NCBI RefSeq assembly: GCF_900110755.1
Contig: NZ_FOFF01000054.1
Span: forward strand, 1 to 55,980
Origin: Streptomyces sp. yr375
GTDB taxonomy: Bacteria > Actinomycetota > Actinomycetes > Streptomycetales > Streptomycetaceae
Length of the DNA stretch: 55,980 nucleotides
Direction of reading: 5' to 3'
Shown here: positions 32,837 through 40,771 of the stretch, piece after piece
Numbering within the stretch: the stretch's first letter is position 1
How the letters are laid out: each line of letters starts with the position of its first letter
Notes under the pieces: model-generated
Told to the model about the DNA's origin: nothing
What the model saw: only the letters and a program-made list of their open reading frames with translations
Databases searched by the model: none
Position numbers and translations under genes: made by a program

Positions 32837-34083
32837 GTACGGACTCCTGAGGGGTCGGCGGGAGAAGCGGGGGAGCGGGGGCTGAAACGCACGGGCAGCG
32901 CGCTGAGCGAACGGTGGAACGGGCCCGGCCGCCAGGCCAGCCGCTCGCGCGGCAGCACGGGATCGAGGTCGGGCAGCCACTGGGTGAGCCGCTCGATCGC
33001 CTCGGTGACGAGCAGCAGCACGTGCTGCTTCACCGGGCAGGCGTGCGACCCGGCGCCCCACGACAGATGCGACGCGTCCTTGGGCGACCGGCCGCCGGTG
33101 ACGTACCGCTCGGCGAACTGCCCGAGCGCCCCGTACGACACCACGATCGGCACCGCCTCGCGCAGCCACACCCCGTGGATGGCGACCGGCTCGCGGGCGT
33201 AGTACGTGCCGTAGTTCGCGAGCGGCGTCTCGTGGTGCAGCACCTCCACCACCGCGTCCATCACGGGGCGGGCGCCGTTGGTGAGGGTCGAGTAGTAGAG
33301 CGGGTTGCCCAGGATCCGCGACAGCGTGTTGGACAGCAGGTTCGCGGTCGGCTCGTACCCGGCGCCGAGGGTCAGGAACACCTGCCAGGTGACCTCCTCG
33401 CAGGTCAGCTCGGCCGGATGGGCCAGCAGCCGGCTGGGCAGGTCGTCGCCGGGCCGCTCGGCCTTGGCCGCCACGAGCTCCAGCACGTACTGCGCGAACT
33501 GCGTCTCGCCCTCGACGGCCTGCGCGCCGCCCTCCATCATCTTGCCCAGGCCCTCGTTGAGCCGGTCGCTCTGACTGTCCGGCAGCCCGAACAGGTCGTT
33601 GAGCACCAGCGCCATCAGCGGCCGGGAGAAGTCCGCGACCAGGTCCGCCTCGCCGCGCGGCCCGATGCGTCCGGCCAGCAGCCGCACCGCCCGATGCACG
33701 CGCCCACGCAGGTCGTGCGGCTCCACCAGGTCGAACACGTCGATGAGGGTGGTGCGGTAGCGCAGGTGCGCGGCGCCGTCGGAGAACAGGGCGTTGGGCC
33801 GCCAGCGCATCATGCCGAGCACCGGCGAGTCGGGGGGCACGGTCTCCTCCCAGCCGCGCGGGTCGTGCGAGAACGTCCGGGTGTCGTGCATGACGTCCAG
33901 CGCGGCCCGCCGGTCGGTGATCACGTACGCGGGCACCCCGGGCGCCAACTCGGCCCAGCCGATGGGACCTTGGGCGCGCAGCGCGTCGTAGTAGCGGTGC
34001 GGATCCGGTGCGAAGCCGTCCTCCCACAGCCGCACGGGCGCGGAGCGGGAGAAGTCGTGCCGGTCCGGCGGGTAGGCGGTCAC
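32833..34083 (-). CDS. Cytochrome P450, CYP157-like, lacking the ExxR motif
   Basis: 416 residues. The I-helix LGAGYEPTANLL (about 239-250) and the heme loop SHLSWGAGSHACP with Cys349 are present, but the K-helix reads EVLH (280-283) rather than ExxR and the heme loop lacks the usual Phe and the Gly after Cys. Loss of ExxR is a known property of CYP157 enzymes in Streptomyces conservons. The gene starts with GTG overlapping the cvnD stop (GTGA) and ends by overlapping the CYP154-like start, so translation is coupled on both sides. It may act as an electron- or substrate-handling partner, or be a non-catalytic heme protein; this is unresolved. Confidence 0.88.
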   Translation of the reverse strand: MTAYPPDRHDFSRSAPVRLWEDGFAPDPHRYYDALRAQGPIGWAELAPGVPAYVITDRRAALDVMHDTRTFSHDPRGWEETVPPDSPVLGMMRWRPNALFSDGAAHLRYRTTLIDVFDLVEPHDLRGRVHRAVRLLAGRIGPRGEADLVADFSRPLMALVLNDLFGLPDSQSDRLNEGLGKMMEGGAQAVEGETQFAQYVLELVAAKAERPGDDLPSRLLAHPAELTCEEVTWQVFLTLGAGYEPTANLLSNTLSRILGNPLYYSTLTNGARPVMDAVVEVLHHETPLANYGTYYAREPVAIHGVWLREAVPIVVSYGALGQFAERYVTGGRSPKDASHLSWGAGSHACPVKQHVLLLVTEAIERLTQWLPDLDPVLPRERLAWRPGPFHRSLSALPVRFSPRSPASPADPSGVRT

Positions 34084-34715
34084 CGGGCCGCCACGGGGCC
34101 GCGGCCGATCAGATGGTCGACGAGCGCGAGCAGCGCGTCGATCGAGGAGTTCGCGTTCCGCGCGTCACACGTCACCATCGGCGTCTGAGGCTCCAGGTCC
34201 AGCGCCCGGCGCAGCCGCTCCTCGCCGTAGTGGCGGGGCGCGTCGGGAAAGTCGTTGAAGGCCACCGCGTACGGCAGCCCGCTCTCCTCCACCAGGCCCA
34301 GCACGTCGAACGACGCGTCGAGCCGGCGGCTGTCGACGAGGACGAGCGCCCCCAGCGCCCCATGGGCGATGTCGTTCCACAGCTCCCGGAACCGCGACTG
34401 CCCGGGCGTGCCGAACAGGTACAGCACCACGTTTCCGGGCAGGGTGAGCCGGCCGAAGTCTACGGCGACGGTGGTCGTCGACTTGTCCCGCACCCCGGCC
34501 AGGTCGTCGACCTGCGCGGACGCCTCGGACAGCGGCTCCTCGGTGTGCAGCGGCCGGATCTCGGACACCGAGTCGATCAGCGTCGTCTTGCCCACCCCGA
34601 ACGGCCCCGCGACCAGGATCTTCACCAGGTCGCGGGCGGTGTCCGGCAGGTGGACGGCACCGGGCGCGCCGGGTGTGCCGGGGCTAGGTGCGGTGCTTGA
34701 GGGCGCGGAGGCCAT
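34080..34715 (-). CDS. cvnD: Conservon GTPase-like protein CvnD
   Basis: 211 residues. The P-loop VAGPFGVGKTT (about 35-45), the switch II-type LFGTPGQSRFRELW and a downstream FNDF segment in place of NKxD identify the MglA/CvnD-type small GTPase of actinobacterial conservons. The start at 34715 lies inside the cvnC gene (32-base overlap) behind GAAGAG. Partners are expected to be the roadblock protein CvnB and the DUF742 protein CvnC, together with the sensor-like CvnA at the membrane. Conservons influence development and antibiotic production in Streptomyces. Confidence 0.93.
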   Translation of the reverse strand: MASAPSSTAPSPGTPGAPGAVHLPDTARDLVKILVAGPFGVGKTTLIDSVSEIRPLHTEEPLSEASAQVDDLAGVRDKSTTTVAVDFGRLTLPGNVVLYLFGTPGQSRFRELWNDIAHGALGALVLVDSRRLDASFDVLGLVEESGLPYAVAFNDFPDAPRHYGEERLRRALDLEPQTPMVTCDARNANSSIDALLALVDHLIGRGPVAAR

Positions 34716-35049
34716 CGGCCACTCTCTTCAGCAGGTCGGGGTCGAACCGGTCGGCGGGCGGGATCGGCGCGCGGGCCAGGACCAGGTCCCGGTCGACGAG
34801 GTCGGCCGCCAGCACCCGCACCGCGGAGACCGGCAGCCGCAGCAGCGCCGCCGCCTCCACCACCGCCAGCGAGCCGCCCTCCAGCGTGTCCAGCAGGGCG
34901 AGTTCGGCGGCCGGGAGACCGGCGGGCGGCACCTCGCCGCTGCGGGCGAGCACCGACAGCCGCTCCAGGTGGGGGCGGCTGGGCCGGGCCACACCGCCGG
35001 TCGACAGGTACGCGGGAACCAGGGGGCGGCCGGCCGGGCGGCCGGTCAT
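34684..35049 (-). CDS. cvnC: Conservon DUF742 protein CvnC
   Basis: 121 residues. The DUF742 pattern VPAYLSTGGVARPSRPHLERLSVLA...EVPPAGLPAAELALLDTLEGGSLAVVEAAALLRLPVSAVRVLAADLVDRDLVLAR shows a winged-helix-like core. The ATG overlaps the cvnB stop (ATGA), and the end overlaps cvnD, so expression is coupled. It is thought to be an adaptor between the sensor-like protein and the GTPase; DNA binding has not been shown by this sequence. Confidence 0.93.
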   Translation of the reverse strand: MTGRPAGRPLVPAYLSTGGVARPSRPHLERLSVLARSGEVPPAGLPAAELALLDTLEGGSLAVVEAAALLRLPVSAVRVLAADLVDRDLVLARAPIPPADRFDPDLLKRVADGLRALKHRT

Positions 35050-35468
35050 GCCGGCGGGGTGTCGTCGGCTCCTCGAGGCGGGGACGCCATGGCCTTCTCA
35101 CCCAGTCGCGCCACCTGGGAGTGCACCCGGTGCGCCAGCAGGTCCAGCCGCACCTCGCCGTCGCCGTACGCGGCCACACAAGTGCCGTGGTCGGTCGGCA
35201 CGATCAGCACGTACCCGAGGTCGGACTCGATGACGATCTGCCGTATGTCGGCCCCGTCCCGGTCGGCGAACGCGGCCGCCGCCGTCCGGCAGGCCCCCTG
35301 CACCGTGCTGGTGATGGCGGCCACCCGCTCCGCAGACGGCTGCGACAGGGCGTCGGTGTATCCCGTCACGAGCCCGTCGCGGGTCAGTATGACGGCGGCC
35401 AGCACGTGCGGCACCTGCAGGATCGGGTCCAGCACCCATGCCGTGTCGCCCGTGTTGCGGCTGGTCAT
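35046..35468 (-). CDS. cvnB: Conservon roadblock/LC7 protein CvnB
   Basis: 140 residues of the roadblock/LC7 fold: LDPILQVPHVLAAVILTRDGLVTGYTDALSQPSAERVAAITSTVQGACRTAAAAF followed by IRQIVIESDLGYVLIVPTDHGTCVAAYGDGEVRLDLLAHRVHSQV. Such proteins act as GTPase-interacting dimers. Start and stop overlap cvnA and cvnC by four bases each (ATGA junctions). A second, unlinked roadblock protein of another subgroup is encoded nearby at 38470. Confidence 0.93.
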   Translation of the reverse strand: MTSRNTGDTAWVLDPILQVPHVLAAVILTRDGLVTGYTDALSQPSAERVAAITSTVQGACRTAAAAFADRDGADIRQIVIESDLGYVLIVPTDHGTCVAAYGDGEVRLDLLAHRVHSQVARLGEKAMASPPRGADDTPPA

Positions 35469-36934
35469 GTGGCCGCTCCCTCTTCGTTGTCGGTGTGGTC
35501 GGTGTCGTCGGTGTTCCGGGCGGCGGCGCGGGCCGCCGCCGTGCCGGACTGCAGCGCGCCGAGCGCGGCCGCCGCCTCCTCCGGACGGCGCGCCGGACGC
35601 CGCGCGGGGGTCTCCTGCGGCGGGGTCTGCGGCGGTGCGGCGGCCCGGGGGCGGCGCCTGCGCTGCGGCAGGCCGCCGTCGGTGTCCGGCGGCTCGTGGT
35701 GCCCGGGCGCCGCCTCCGGGACGCCGGCCTCCGCGCCGTACGCGTGGGCGGGCGCGGGGTGGACGGGGGCGGGCCGGTCGGGCGCCGCCTCGGGCGTCGT
35801 ACGCGGTGTGGGCGTCGTACGCGGTCTGCGGGTCGTAGGTGGTGTGTGCGCCGTACGAGGTGTGCGGGTCGTGCGGGGGGCGCTGGCGGCCGGCGGGCGG
35901 TCGGCCGGGTCGAGGGTGCTGAGGAGGTGGCTGTCGACCCGCAGCACCGCGCGCACCCCGCCGTACGGGGAGGCCGAGGACACGTCGACGCCGAGGTCGA
36001 ACTGCCGGGTCAGCCGGCCCACCGCGGCCAGCCCCATGCGCGGCGGATCGCCCAGGTCGGTCAGCAGGATGAGGTCGTCACCGGCCACCAGCCGCTGGGC
36101 GCGCTCGCGTTCGTCCTGCGTCATGCCCAGACCCGCGTCGTCGATCGTGACGCACACCCCGTGATGGACGTGCTGGAGGCTCACCACGACGGCGGTGTCC
36201 GGGGCGGAGTGCCGCAGCGCGTTGTCGAGCAGCTCGGCGACGATGATGGCCACCGGCTCGACGGCGTGCGAGACCAGGGCGGTGCCGGCCTCCAAGTGGT
36301 TGTGGACCTCGACCCGGTGGTAGCCGGAGAGCCGCGCCTGACCGCCGGTCACCGCGTCCACCAGGTGCGATTCCTCGCGGGCCAGCCCGACCCACGCCCC
36401 GCACACCACGGCGGTGACCTGCGCGCGGCGCAGCGACTGCTCGTTCTCGTGGTCGAGGCGGAACAGGGTCTGCGCCAACTCCGGGTCGTCGTAATGCTGT
36501 TGCAGCCCGCGCAGCGCGTCCTGGAGCCGGTACAGGGCCGCCTGGATCTCCCGGGTCGCGCCCCGCATCCCGGCCTGCGCCGCGGCGTCGACCCGGGTGC
36601 GCTGGACGGCCACCTCGGACTGGAGCGCCAACACCACGTTCTCCAGGGCGATACCGAGGGGGGTGCCGGTGGTGAGCGGCTGGAGCGGGCCCGGCACGAC
36701 CAGGTGCGGATGCGCGACCTGACGGGCGGCCGCGGGCACGCGCTGCGCCGCGAGATGCTCGACCTCGGCCGTGAACGACCGCAAGGAGCCGTCGAGTTGG
36801 GTGCGCAGCGCGGCAATCTCCGCTCGCTGCCTGGCCTGTTGCCGCCGTAGCCGCAGCAGGCCGCCACCCAGGGCGAGCGCGGACAGCGTGCCGACGGCCA
36901 GAGCGCCGGTCACCAAGTCCGGTAATTCGATCAT
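35465..36934 (-). CDS. cvnA: Conservon sensor-like ATPase CvnA
   Basis: 489 residues. A single N-terminal membrane segment (LVTGALAVGTLSALALGGGLL) is followed by a coiled-coil-like stretch, then a HATPase module with N box VAELLDNALRHS and G1 box TIDDAGLGM. A phosphorylatable H box is not evident, in line with the atypical nature of conservon kinases. The C-terminal about 130 residues are disordered, rich in Pro, Arg and Thr, and contain an imperfect six-residue repeat coded by the 18-bp repeats at 35797-35868. It heads the overlapping cvnA-B-C-D-CYP157-CYP154 operon. Confidence 0.9.
   Translation of the reverse strand: MIELPDLVTGALAVGTLSALALGGGLLRLRRQQARQRAEIAALRTQLDGSLRSFTAEVEHLAAQRVPAAARQVAHPHLVVPGPLQPLTTGTPLGIALENVVLALQSEVAVQRTRVDAAAQAGMRGATREIQAALYRLQDALRGLQQHYDDPELAQTLFRLDHENEQSLRRAQVTAVVCGAWVGLAREESHLVDAVTGGQARLSGYHRVEVHNHLEAGTALVSHAVEPVAIIVAELLDNALRHSAPDTAVVVSLQHVHHGVCVTIDDAGLGMTQDERERAQRLVAGDDLILLTDLGDPPRMGLAAVGRLTRQFDLGVDVSSASPYGGVRAVLRVDSHLLSTLDPADRPPAASAPRTTRTPRTAHTPPTTRRPRTTPTPRTTPEAAPDRPAPVHPAPAHAYGAEAGVPEAAPGHHEPPDTDGGLPQRRRRPRAAAPPQTPPQETPARRPARRPEEAAAALGALQSGTAAARAAARNTDDTDHTDNEEGAAT
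35797..35868 (-). repeat. Four imperfect 18-bp tandem repeats inside cvnA
   Basis: Units begin at 35797, 35815, 35833 and 35851 with the core GTCGTACGCGGTGTGCGG. On the minus strand they encode the Thr/Pro/Arg repeat (TRTPRT-like) of the CvnA tail. Length variation between strains would be expected. Confidence 0.75.
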
Positions 36935-37175
36935 CGATTCGGTTCCAGGAAGGGGCGGGCGGGGGTGGGGCGACGATTCGGTGTCGTCGCGGAGTCGACG
37001 GCAGGGGCGGAGTGCGACGGGGGCGGGTTCGAGTGTGCGAACCGGGCACTCGGAGCACAGTACACACCGTCATCGATCGATCTCGCGCGGTTGAGCGAGA
37101 CTCGGCTCCGAAACCGCCCGGCATCTGTTCGCTTCTGCGCGGACTGTCGTGAATATCCGTTCACCGGCGTGCCCG
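36935..37175 (-). promoter_or_regulatory. Leader region of the conservon operon, 241 bp
   Basis: This gap lies between the stop of the small hypothetical gene and cvnA and should hold the conservon promoter. A 10-bp palindrome ATCGATCGAT is at 37072-37081. No clear promoter hexamers or coding frame were identified. Confidence 0.35.
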
Positions 37176-37643
37176 TCAGTTTCCGCTCACCGGGGCCAGC
37201 ACGGCCAGCGTGCCGTTGGCCTGGCGCAGCGCCAACTCCAGTGTGGCGGGCGGGTGCAGCGCGCCGGTCCCGTCCGGCGGAACCAGCCATTCCATGAACC
37301 GGGCCGCCCGGTACGGCGGCGGCACCGCCACCCAGGAACCCCGGCCCGCGCGCCGCAGCCCCGCTCCGATCCACCGGCTGCCGGGGTCGGGCGGCAGGAA
37401 GAAACCCACCCGGTGCGCGGCGGTGTCCACCAGCGTCGGTCCCGGCGCGGGGCGCGAGGCCTGCCACAGCAGGTCCAGGGTGAGCAGCCCCAGCCGGTCG
37501 GGCACGCTGAGCACGTCCCAGTACCGGCCCGCCTCCAGCAGGGCGATGCCGTCGCCCCGGTCCCACTCCCGCTTGCACATCCGTGGGTCCGTCGCGGCGG
37601 CGGCGAGCCACTCCACGCCGCGCATCCACATCGCATCGCTCAT
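37176..37643 (-). CDS. Conserved hypothetical protein upstream of the conservon
   Basis: 155 residues, GGAG five bases before the ATG at 37643. The sequence WMRGVEWLAAAATDPRMCKREW, ALLEAGRYWDVLSVPDRLG, DTAAHRVGFFLPPDPGSRWIGAGLRRAGRGSWVAVPPP and WLVPPDGTGALHPP looks like a single mixed alpha/beta domain that is common in streptomycetes, faintly recalling the N-terminal part of prim-pol-like proteins, but without catalytic acidic motifs. It lies 241 bp upstream of cvnA on the same strand. An AT-rich inverted repeat GTAGA-TATT-TCTAC (37701-37714) upstream may be part of its control region. No function is assigned. Confidence 0.75.
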   Translation of the reverse strand: MSDAMWMRGVEWLAAAATDPRMCKREWDRGDGIALLEAGRYWDVLSVPDRLGLLTLDLLWQASRPAPGPTLVDTAAHRVGFFLPPDPGSRWIGAGLRRAGRGSWVAVPPPYRAARFMEWLVPPDGTGALHPPATLELALRQANGTLAVLAPVSGN

Positions 37644-37803
37644 GTCGGCTCCGGTCGCAGTCCCCCGCCGACCACATGCCGACCGGGCATATGCATGCTG
37701 GTAGATATTTCTACATGGCGGAAGGGGTGGCGAACCGTGGCGTTCAACCTGTTTTGTTCGAGCTTCGGCCTGTCGTTCGGTGACCGACACCTACGGGTTC
37801 CGC

Positions 37804-38223
37804 TCACCTCCGGCCGGGTCCGCCGCCCTGCGGCACCGACAAGGTCACCGGCGACGGCGACGGCATCGGCAACGGCACCGGTGCGGGCGCGGGCAGTTCG
37901 GCCTGGCGCAGCTCGGCCAGCAACTCGTTCTGCCCGGCGAGGAGTTCGGTGAGGATGCGGCGGGCGGCGCGCAGCAGCTCGGCCACGTCGCCGCCCGCGA
38001 GCGCGTAACTGACCGTCGCCCCTTCCCGGATCGACACCACGATCCCGGACCGGCGCAACACCGCCAACTGCTGGGACAGGCTGGACGGTTCGATCTCGAT
38101 CTCGGCGAGCAGGTCCCGCACGGCGACGGGGCCGCCCTGCAGCAGTTCGAGGACCCGGATGCGTACGGGGTGCCCGAGCATGCGGAAGAACTCGGCCTTG
38201 GCCTGGTAGAGGGGAACCTGCAT
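37804..38223 (-). CDS. ArsR/SmtB-family transcriptional regulator
   Basis: 139 residues. The winged helix is QAKAEFFRMLGHPVRIRVLELLQGGPVAVRDLLAEIEIEPSSLSQQLAVLRRSGIVVSIREGATVSYALA, close to the ArsR consensus. The metal-binding CVC motif in the recognition region is absent, so it is more likely a non-metal or redox-responsive member. The C-terminal half is a long helix followed by a Pro/Ala tail. GGAG lies about 11 bases before the ATG at 38223, a rather long spacing. No transporter or detoxification gene is adjacent, so the target is not evident. Confidence 0.88.
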   Translation of the reverse strand: MQVPLYQAKAEFFRMLGHPVRIRVLELLQGGPVAVRDLLAEIEIEPSSLSQQLAVLRRSGIVVSIREGATVSYALAGGDVAELLRAARRILTELLAGQNELLAELRQAELPAPAPVPLPMPSPSPVTLSVPQGGGPGRR

Positions 38224-38469
38224 GTCTGTCGCTCGCTCCCTGCCGCGTTCGGTGCCTGTGCTCGACGGCGCGGGCGGCCCGCCGAAATCCCCGCGCCGCC
38301 CGCCGATCCCTGCGCCGCCGCCCGTCCCCACGCCGCCGCGCGCGACGGGCCGCGTCCCGATCCTGGTGGCTGCGGGCTCCGCACACCCGTGTGATGCGCT
38401 GATCTGGATGTGTCGAGATGAAGAAGACTTCAATTCGAGGGCGTGCGAAGCCGCGGGCCATGCCGAGCG

Positions 38470-38844
38470 CTACACCTCGAGCTCGGCCTCGATCCGCTTC
38501 AACTGGTGGCGGGCCATGGCCAGATTGGACCGGCCGCGGTCCAGTACGAGGTAGAGGAACAGCCCGCTGCTGCCACGGCCCTTGAGCAGCCGGATGAGGT
38601 GGTACTGACTGCCGAGCGTGATCAGGATGTCCTCGATCTCGCCCTTCAGCCCCAGGTGTTCCATGGTGCGGACCTTGGCGCGGATCACATCCGTGTTGCC
38701 GGCCGCGGCCACGTTCAGGTCGAGGTCCTTGCCACCGCCGAGCGTGCCGAGGGCCATGCCGCTGGTGTAGTCGACGAGGGCGACCCCCACCGCCCCCTCC
38801 ACCGCGGTCATCGTCTCCTTGAGCGAGATCTCCACATTCGCCAT
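38470..38844 (-). CDS. Stand-alone roadblock/LC7-like protein
   Basis: 124 residues; AGGAG eight bases before the ATG. MANVEISLKETMTAVEGAVGVALVDYTSGMALGTLGGGKDLDLNVAAAGNTDVIRAKVRTMEHLGLKGEIEDILITLGSQYHLIRLL matches a highly conserved streptomycete roadblock-like family. The compact fold suggests a dimeric GTPase or kinase adaptor. It is in the neighbourhood of the conservon but separated from it by the ArsR and hypothetical genes, and its sequence is unlike CvnB, so it is not simply a duplicated conservon component. Confidence 0.85.
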   Translation of the reverse strand: MANVEISLKETMTAVEGAVGVALVDYTSGMALGTLGGGKDLDLNVAAAGNTDVIRAKVRTMEHLGLKGEIEDILITLGSQYHLIRLLKGRGSSGLFLYLVLDRGRSNLAMARHQLKRIEAELEV

Positions 38845-39208
38845 GGCGCTTCTCCTGCCGGTTGCGCGGTCCGGGCACGTCCGCCCCCGCTGGTGCCCCG
38901 ACCGTACGGAGCCCGTCCCCCGAGGGGGTGACATGCTCCGGGACTGGCCCAAAGGGTTTCGGGACGTGAAGATCTCCGTTCCTTTCCGACCATGTCCATA
39001 CGAATGTTGAGCGGATCGAGAGCGGCGGACGGGAACGCCCTCTCGATCGTGATCGAGGGCGCGCAGGGGGTGGCGCGCCGGTCCGGAAGCGGTGCAGGAT
39101 GACCCGAACCATCAGGAATCCTGTTGATTCCGCGTCGCGAGGACGGGACGGACCAGGCCCCTCACCCCCAGAATCCAGGCCCGGGCCATCCAACTGCTGC
39201 TCGGCGGC
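38845..39208. promoter_or_regulatory. Intergenic region with competing hairpins, about 360 bp
   Basis: Between the roadblock gene (minus) and the broken hydrolase (plus). Three related arms occur: GATCGAGAG (39014-39022), CTCTCGATC (39040-39048) and GATCGAGGG (39051-39059). The middle arm can pair perfectly with the first (9 bp) or with the third (7 bp plus a G-T pair), giving two mutually exclusive hairpins. No gene was recognised here. Confidence 0.45.
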
Positions 39209-40067
39209 GTGATGGCGCGCGTGCACGAGGACCTGCGCTTCACCGACATCCCGAAACACGCCGAAACCCTCCAAGTGGAGACCGGCGCCGGACCGGTGAA
39301 CTGCACCGTCTACCGCCCGCCCACCCCCGCCGACACCCCCACCCCAACCCCCACTCCCGCCCCCCGTCTACGTCAACTTCCATGGCGGAGGCTTCATCGT
39401 GGGCCGCCACGAGCAGGACGACCACCTGTGCCGCTACATCGCCGCCACGGCCGGCTGCGTCGTGGTCAACGTCGACTACGCCATCGCCCCGCAGCGCCCC
39501 TTCCCCGCCGCCCTCACCCAGGCCTACGTCGTCACCGCGTGGGTCGCCGAGAACGGCCCCGCCCACGACTGGGACGGCGCCCGGCTCGCCGTGGGCGGAC
39601 ACAGCGCCGGCGCGAACCTGACCGCCACGGTGTGCCGCACCGCCCGGGACCGCGGCACGTTCGCCCCGCGCCTGCAGATCATCGACTCCGCGCCGCTCGA
39701 CATGGTCTCCGACCCCGCCACCAAGTCGTCCCCCATCGCCAAACCGCTGCTCACCCCGCACTTCATACGGGTCTTCACCGCTGCCTACGTCGCCGACCCG
39801 GCCCGGCGCGGCGACCCGCTCGTCTCACCCGGTCTGGCCGACGACCTCGCCGGCCTGCCGCCCGCCCTCGTCATCACCGCGGAGAACGACCGCCTGCGCG
39901 ACGAGGGCGACGCCTACGCCAAGGCCCTGGCCGCCGCCGGCGTCCCCGTCACCCACCGCGTCTTCGCCGGCGCCGACCACTACTTCACCCACACCGGCCC
40001 GGTACCGGCCGGCAAGGAAGCCATCGAGCTGATGGCCACCACCCTGCGCACCGCACTGCACGCCTGA
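39209..40067 (+). pseudogene. Alpha/beta hydrolase (HSL family), broken by a +1 frameshift
   Basis: The N-terminal part (MMARVHEDLRFTDIPKHAETLQVETGAGPVNCTVYRPP) reads in one frame to about 39360; the rest (VYVNFHGGGFIVGRHEQDD...) reads in the next frame to the stop at 40067. Removing one C from the six-C run at 39360-39365 joins them as APVYVNFHGGGF. The remaining protein has the oxyanion HGGG, nucleophile GGHSAGANL, acid ENDRLRDEG and histidine GADHYF of the hormone-sensitive-lipase-type esterases. Either the gene is inactive, or the run is phase-variable, or the base is a sequencing error. The frame-2 start (GTG/ATG 39209-39212) lacks a clear ribosome binding site. Confidence 0.85.
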
Positions 40068-40088
40068 GCCCCGCCGCTCGGTGGCTTT

Positions 40089-40111
40089 CCGGCACGGTCA
40101 TCCCGTGCCGG
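40089..40111. terminator. Hairpin between the hydrolase and the lipoprotein gene
   Basis: CCGGCACGG-TCATC-CCGTGCCGG is a perfect 9-bp stem, 22 bases after the hydrolase stop; it includes the stop codon of the convergent lipoprotein gene. Confidence 0.6.
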
Positions 40112-40649
40112 TGCCGGGCGGCAACCACTTCGCCAGGGCGTCGATGAGACGGTCGAGGGCGGGCTCGGCGGCGGACCGGTCCGTCGTGACCGTACGGCCG
40201 TCGAACCGCAGCGTGTACTGGAACATGTCCGCCGCTCCCGTGTTCCTCGTGACCGCGGGGACGTCGGCGAGCGCCGGGTCAGCGAGCAGCTTGCGCAACT
40301 CCGTGAACTGGGCCGTCGTGGTGCGGCGCACCTCGGACTCGCCCCGGTCGCTGGTACGGACGCTGCCGTCGCCCCGCAGGACCACTTCCTGGTTCACCCC
40401 GGCGAAGCCACCGCTGACGGTCATGGCCACCAACTGCTGGGAGGGGGACGGAGGCGCGGAGGAAGAGGGGGATGGGGAAGCGGAAGAGGGGGACAGGGAC
40501 GCGGTTGGGGCGGGGCCAGTCGCCGTCGTGTGCCCGGTGTCCGCCGACTTCGGGGAGCTTGTGTCGCCGCCGCCCCCGGGAGAGCAGGCGGCCAGGGCCA
40601 GTGCGAGCACACCGGCCGCGCACACCATCGCCGTACTTCGACTGAGCAC
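40098..40649 (-). CDS. Lipoprotein of unknown function
   Basis: 183 residues. A signal peptide ends in the lipobox LALAAC, followed by a Ser/Pro/Thr-rich linker (about residues 40-75) and a globular domain: QQLVAMTVSGGFAGVNQEVVLRGDGSVRTSDRGESEVRRTTTAQFTELRKLLADPALADVPAV...DMFQYTLRFDGRTVTTDRSAAEPALDRLIDALAKWL. The layout (a beta-sheet with GFAG and a C-terminal helix LDRLIDALAKWLP) is common among Streptomyces lipoproteins. The GTG at 40649 is supported by GGAG six bases ahead. No function is assigned. Confidence 0.85.
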   Translation of the reverse strand: MLSRSTAMVCAAGVLALALAACSPGGGGDTSSPKSADTGHTTATGPAPTASLSPSSASPSPSSSAPPSPSQQLVAMTVSGGFAGVNQEVVLRGDGSVRTSDRGESEVRRTTTAQFTELRKLLADPALADVPAVTRNTGAADMFQYTLRFDGRTVTTDRSAAEPALDRLIDALAKWLPPGTGTG

Positions 40650-40771
40650 CCTGCACTCCTCGCGTGTCGATACCTGAAGGACCGTCACATCAGGGTGCCA
40701 TGTCATGAGTTCCGCCGTGAGGTGTGTTTGTGTGTGCAGTCGTGAATCACGCCGTCGCTCCGGAGGCCCCC

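Noticed and set aside
19373..34083. P450s, dioxygenase and luciferase-like oxidoreductase read as a natural-product cluster
   Set aside because: No polyketide, peptide, terpene or other core biosynthetic gene is present, and the P450s belong to the conservon operon.
35797..35868. Short regular repeats as a possible CRISPR array
   Set aside because: Contiguous imperfect 18-bp units without spacers, in frame within cvnA; a coding tandem repeat.
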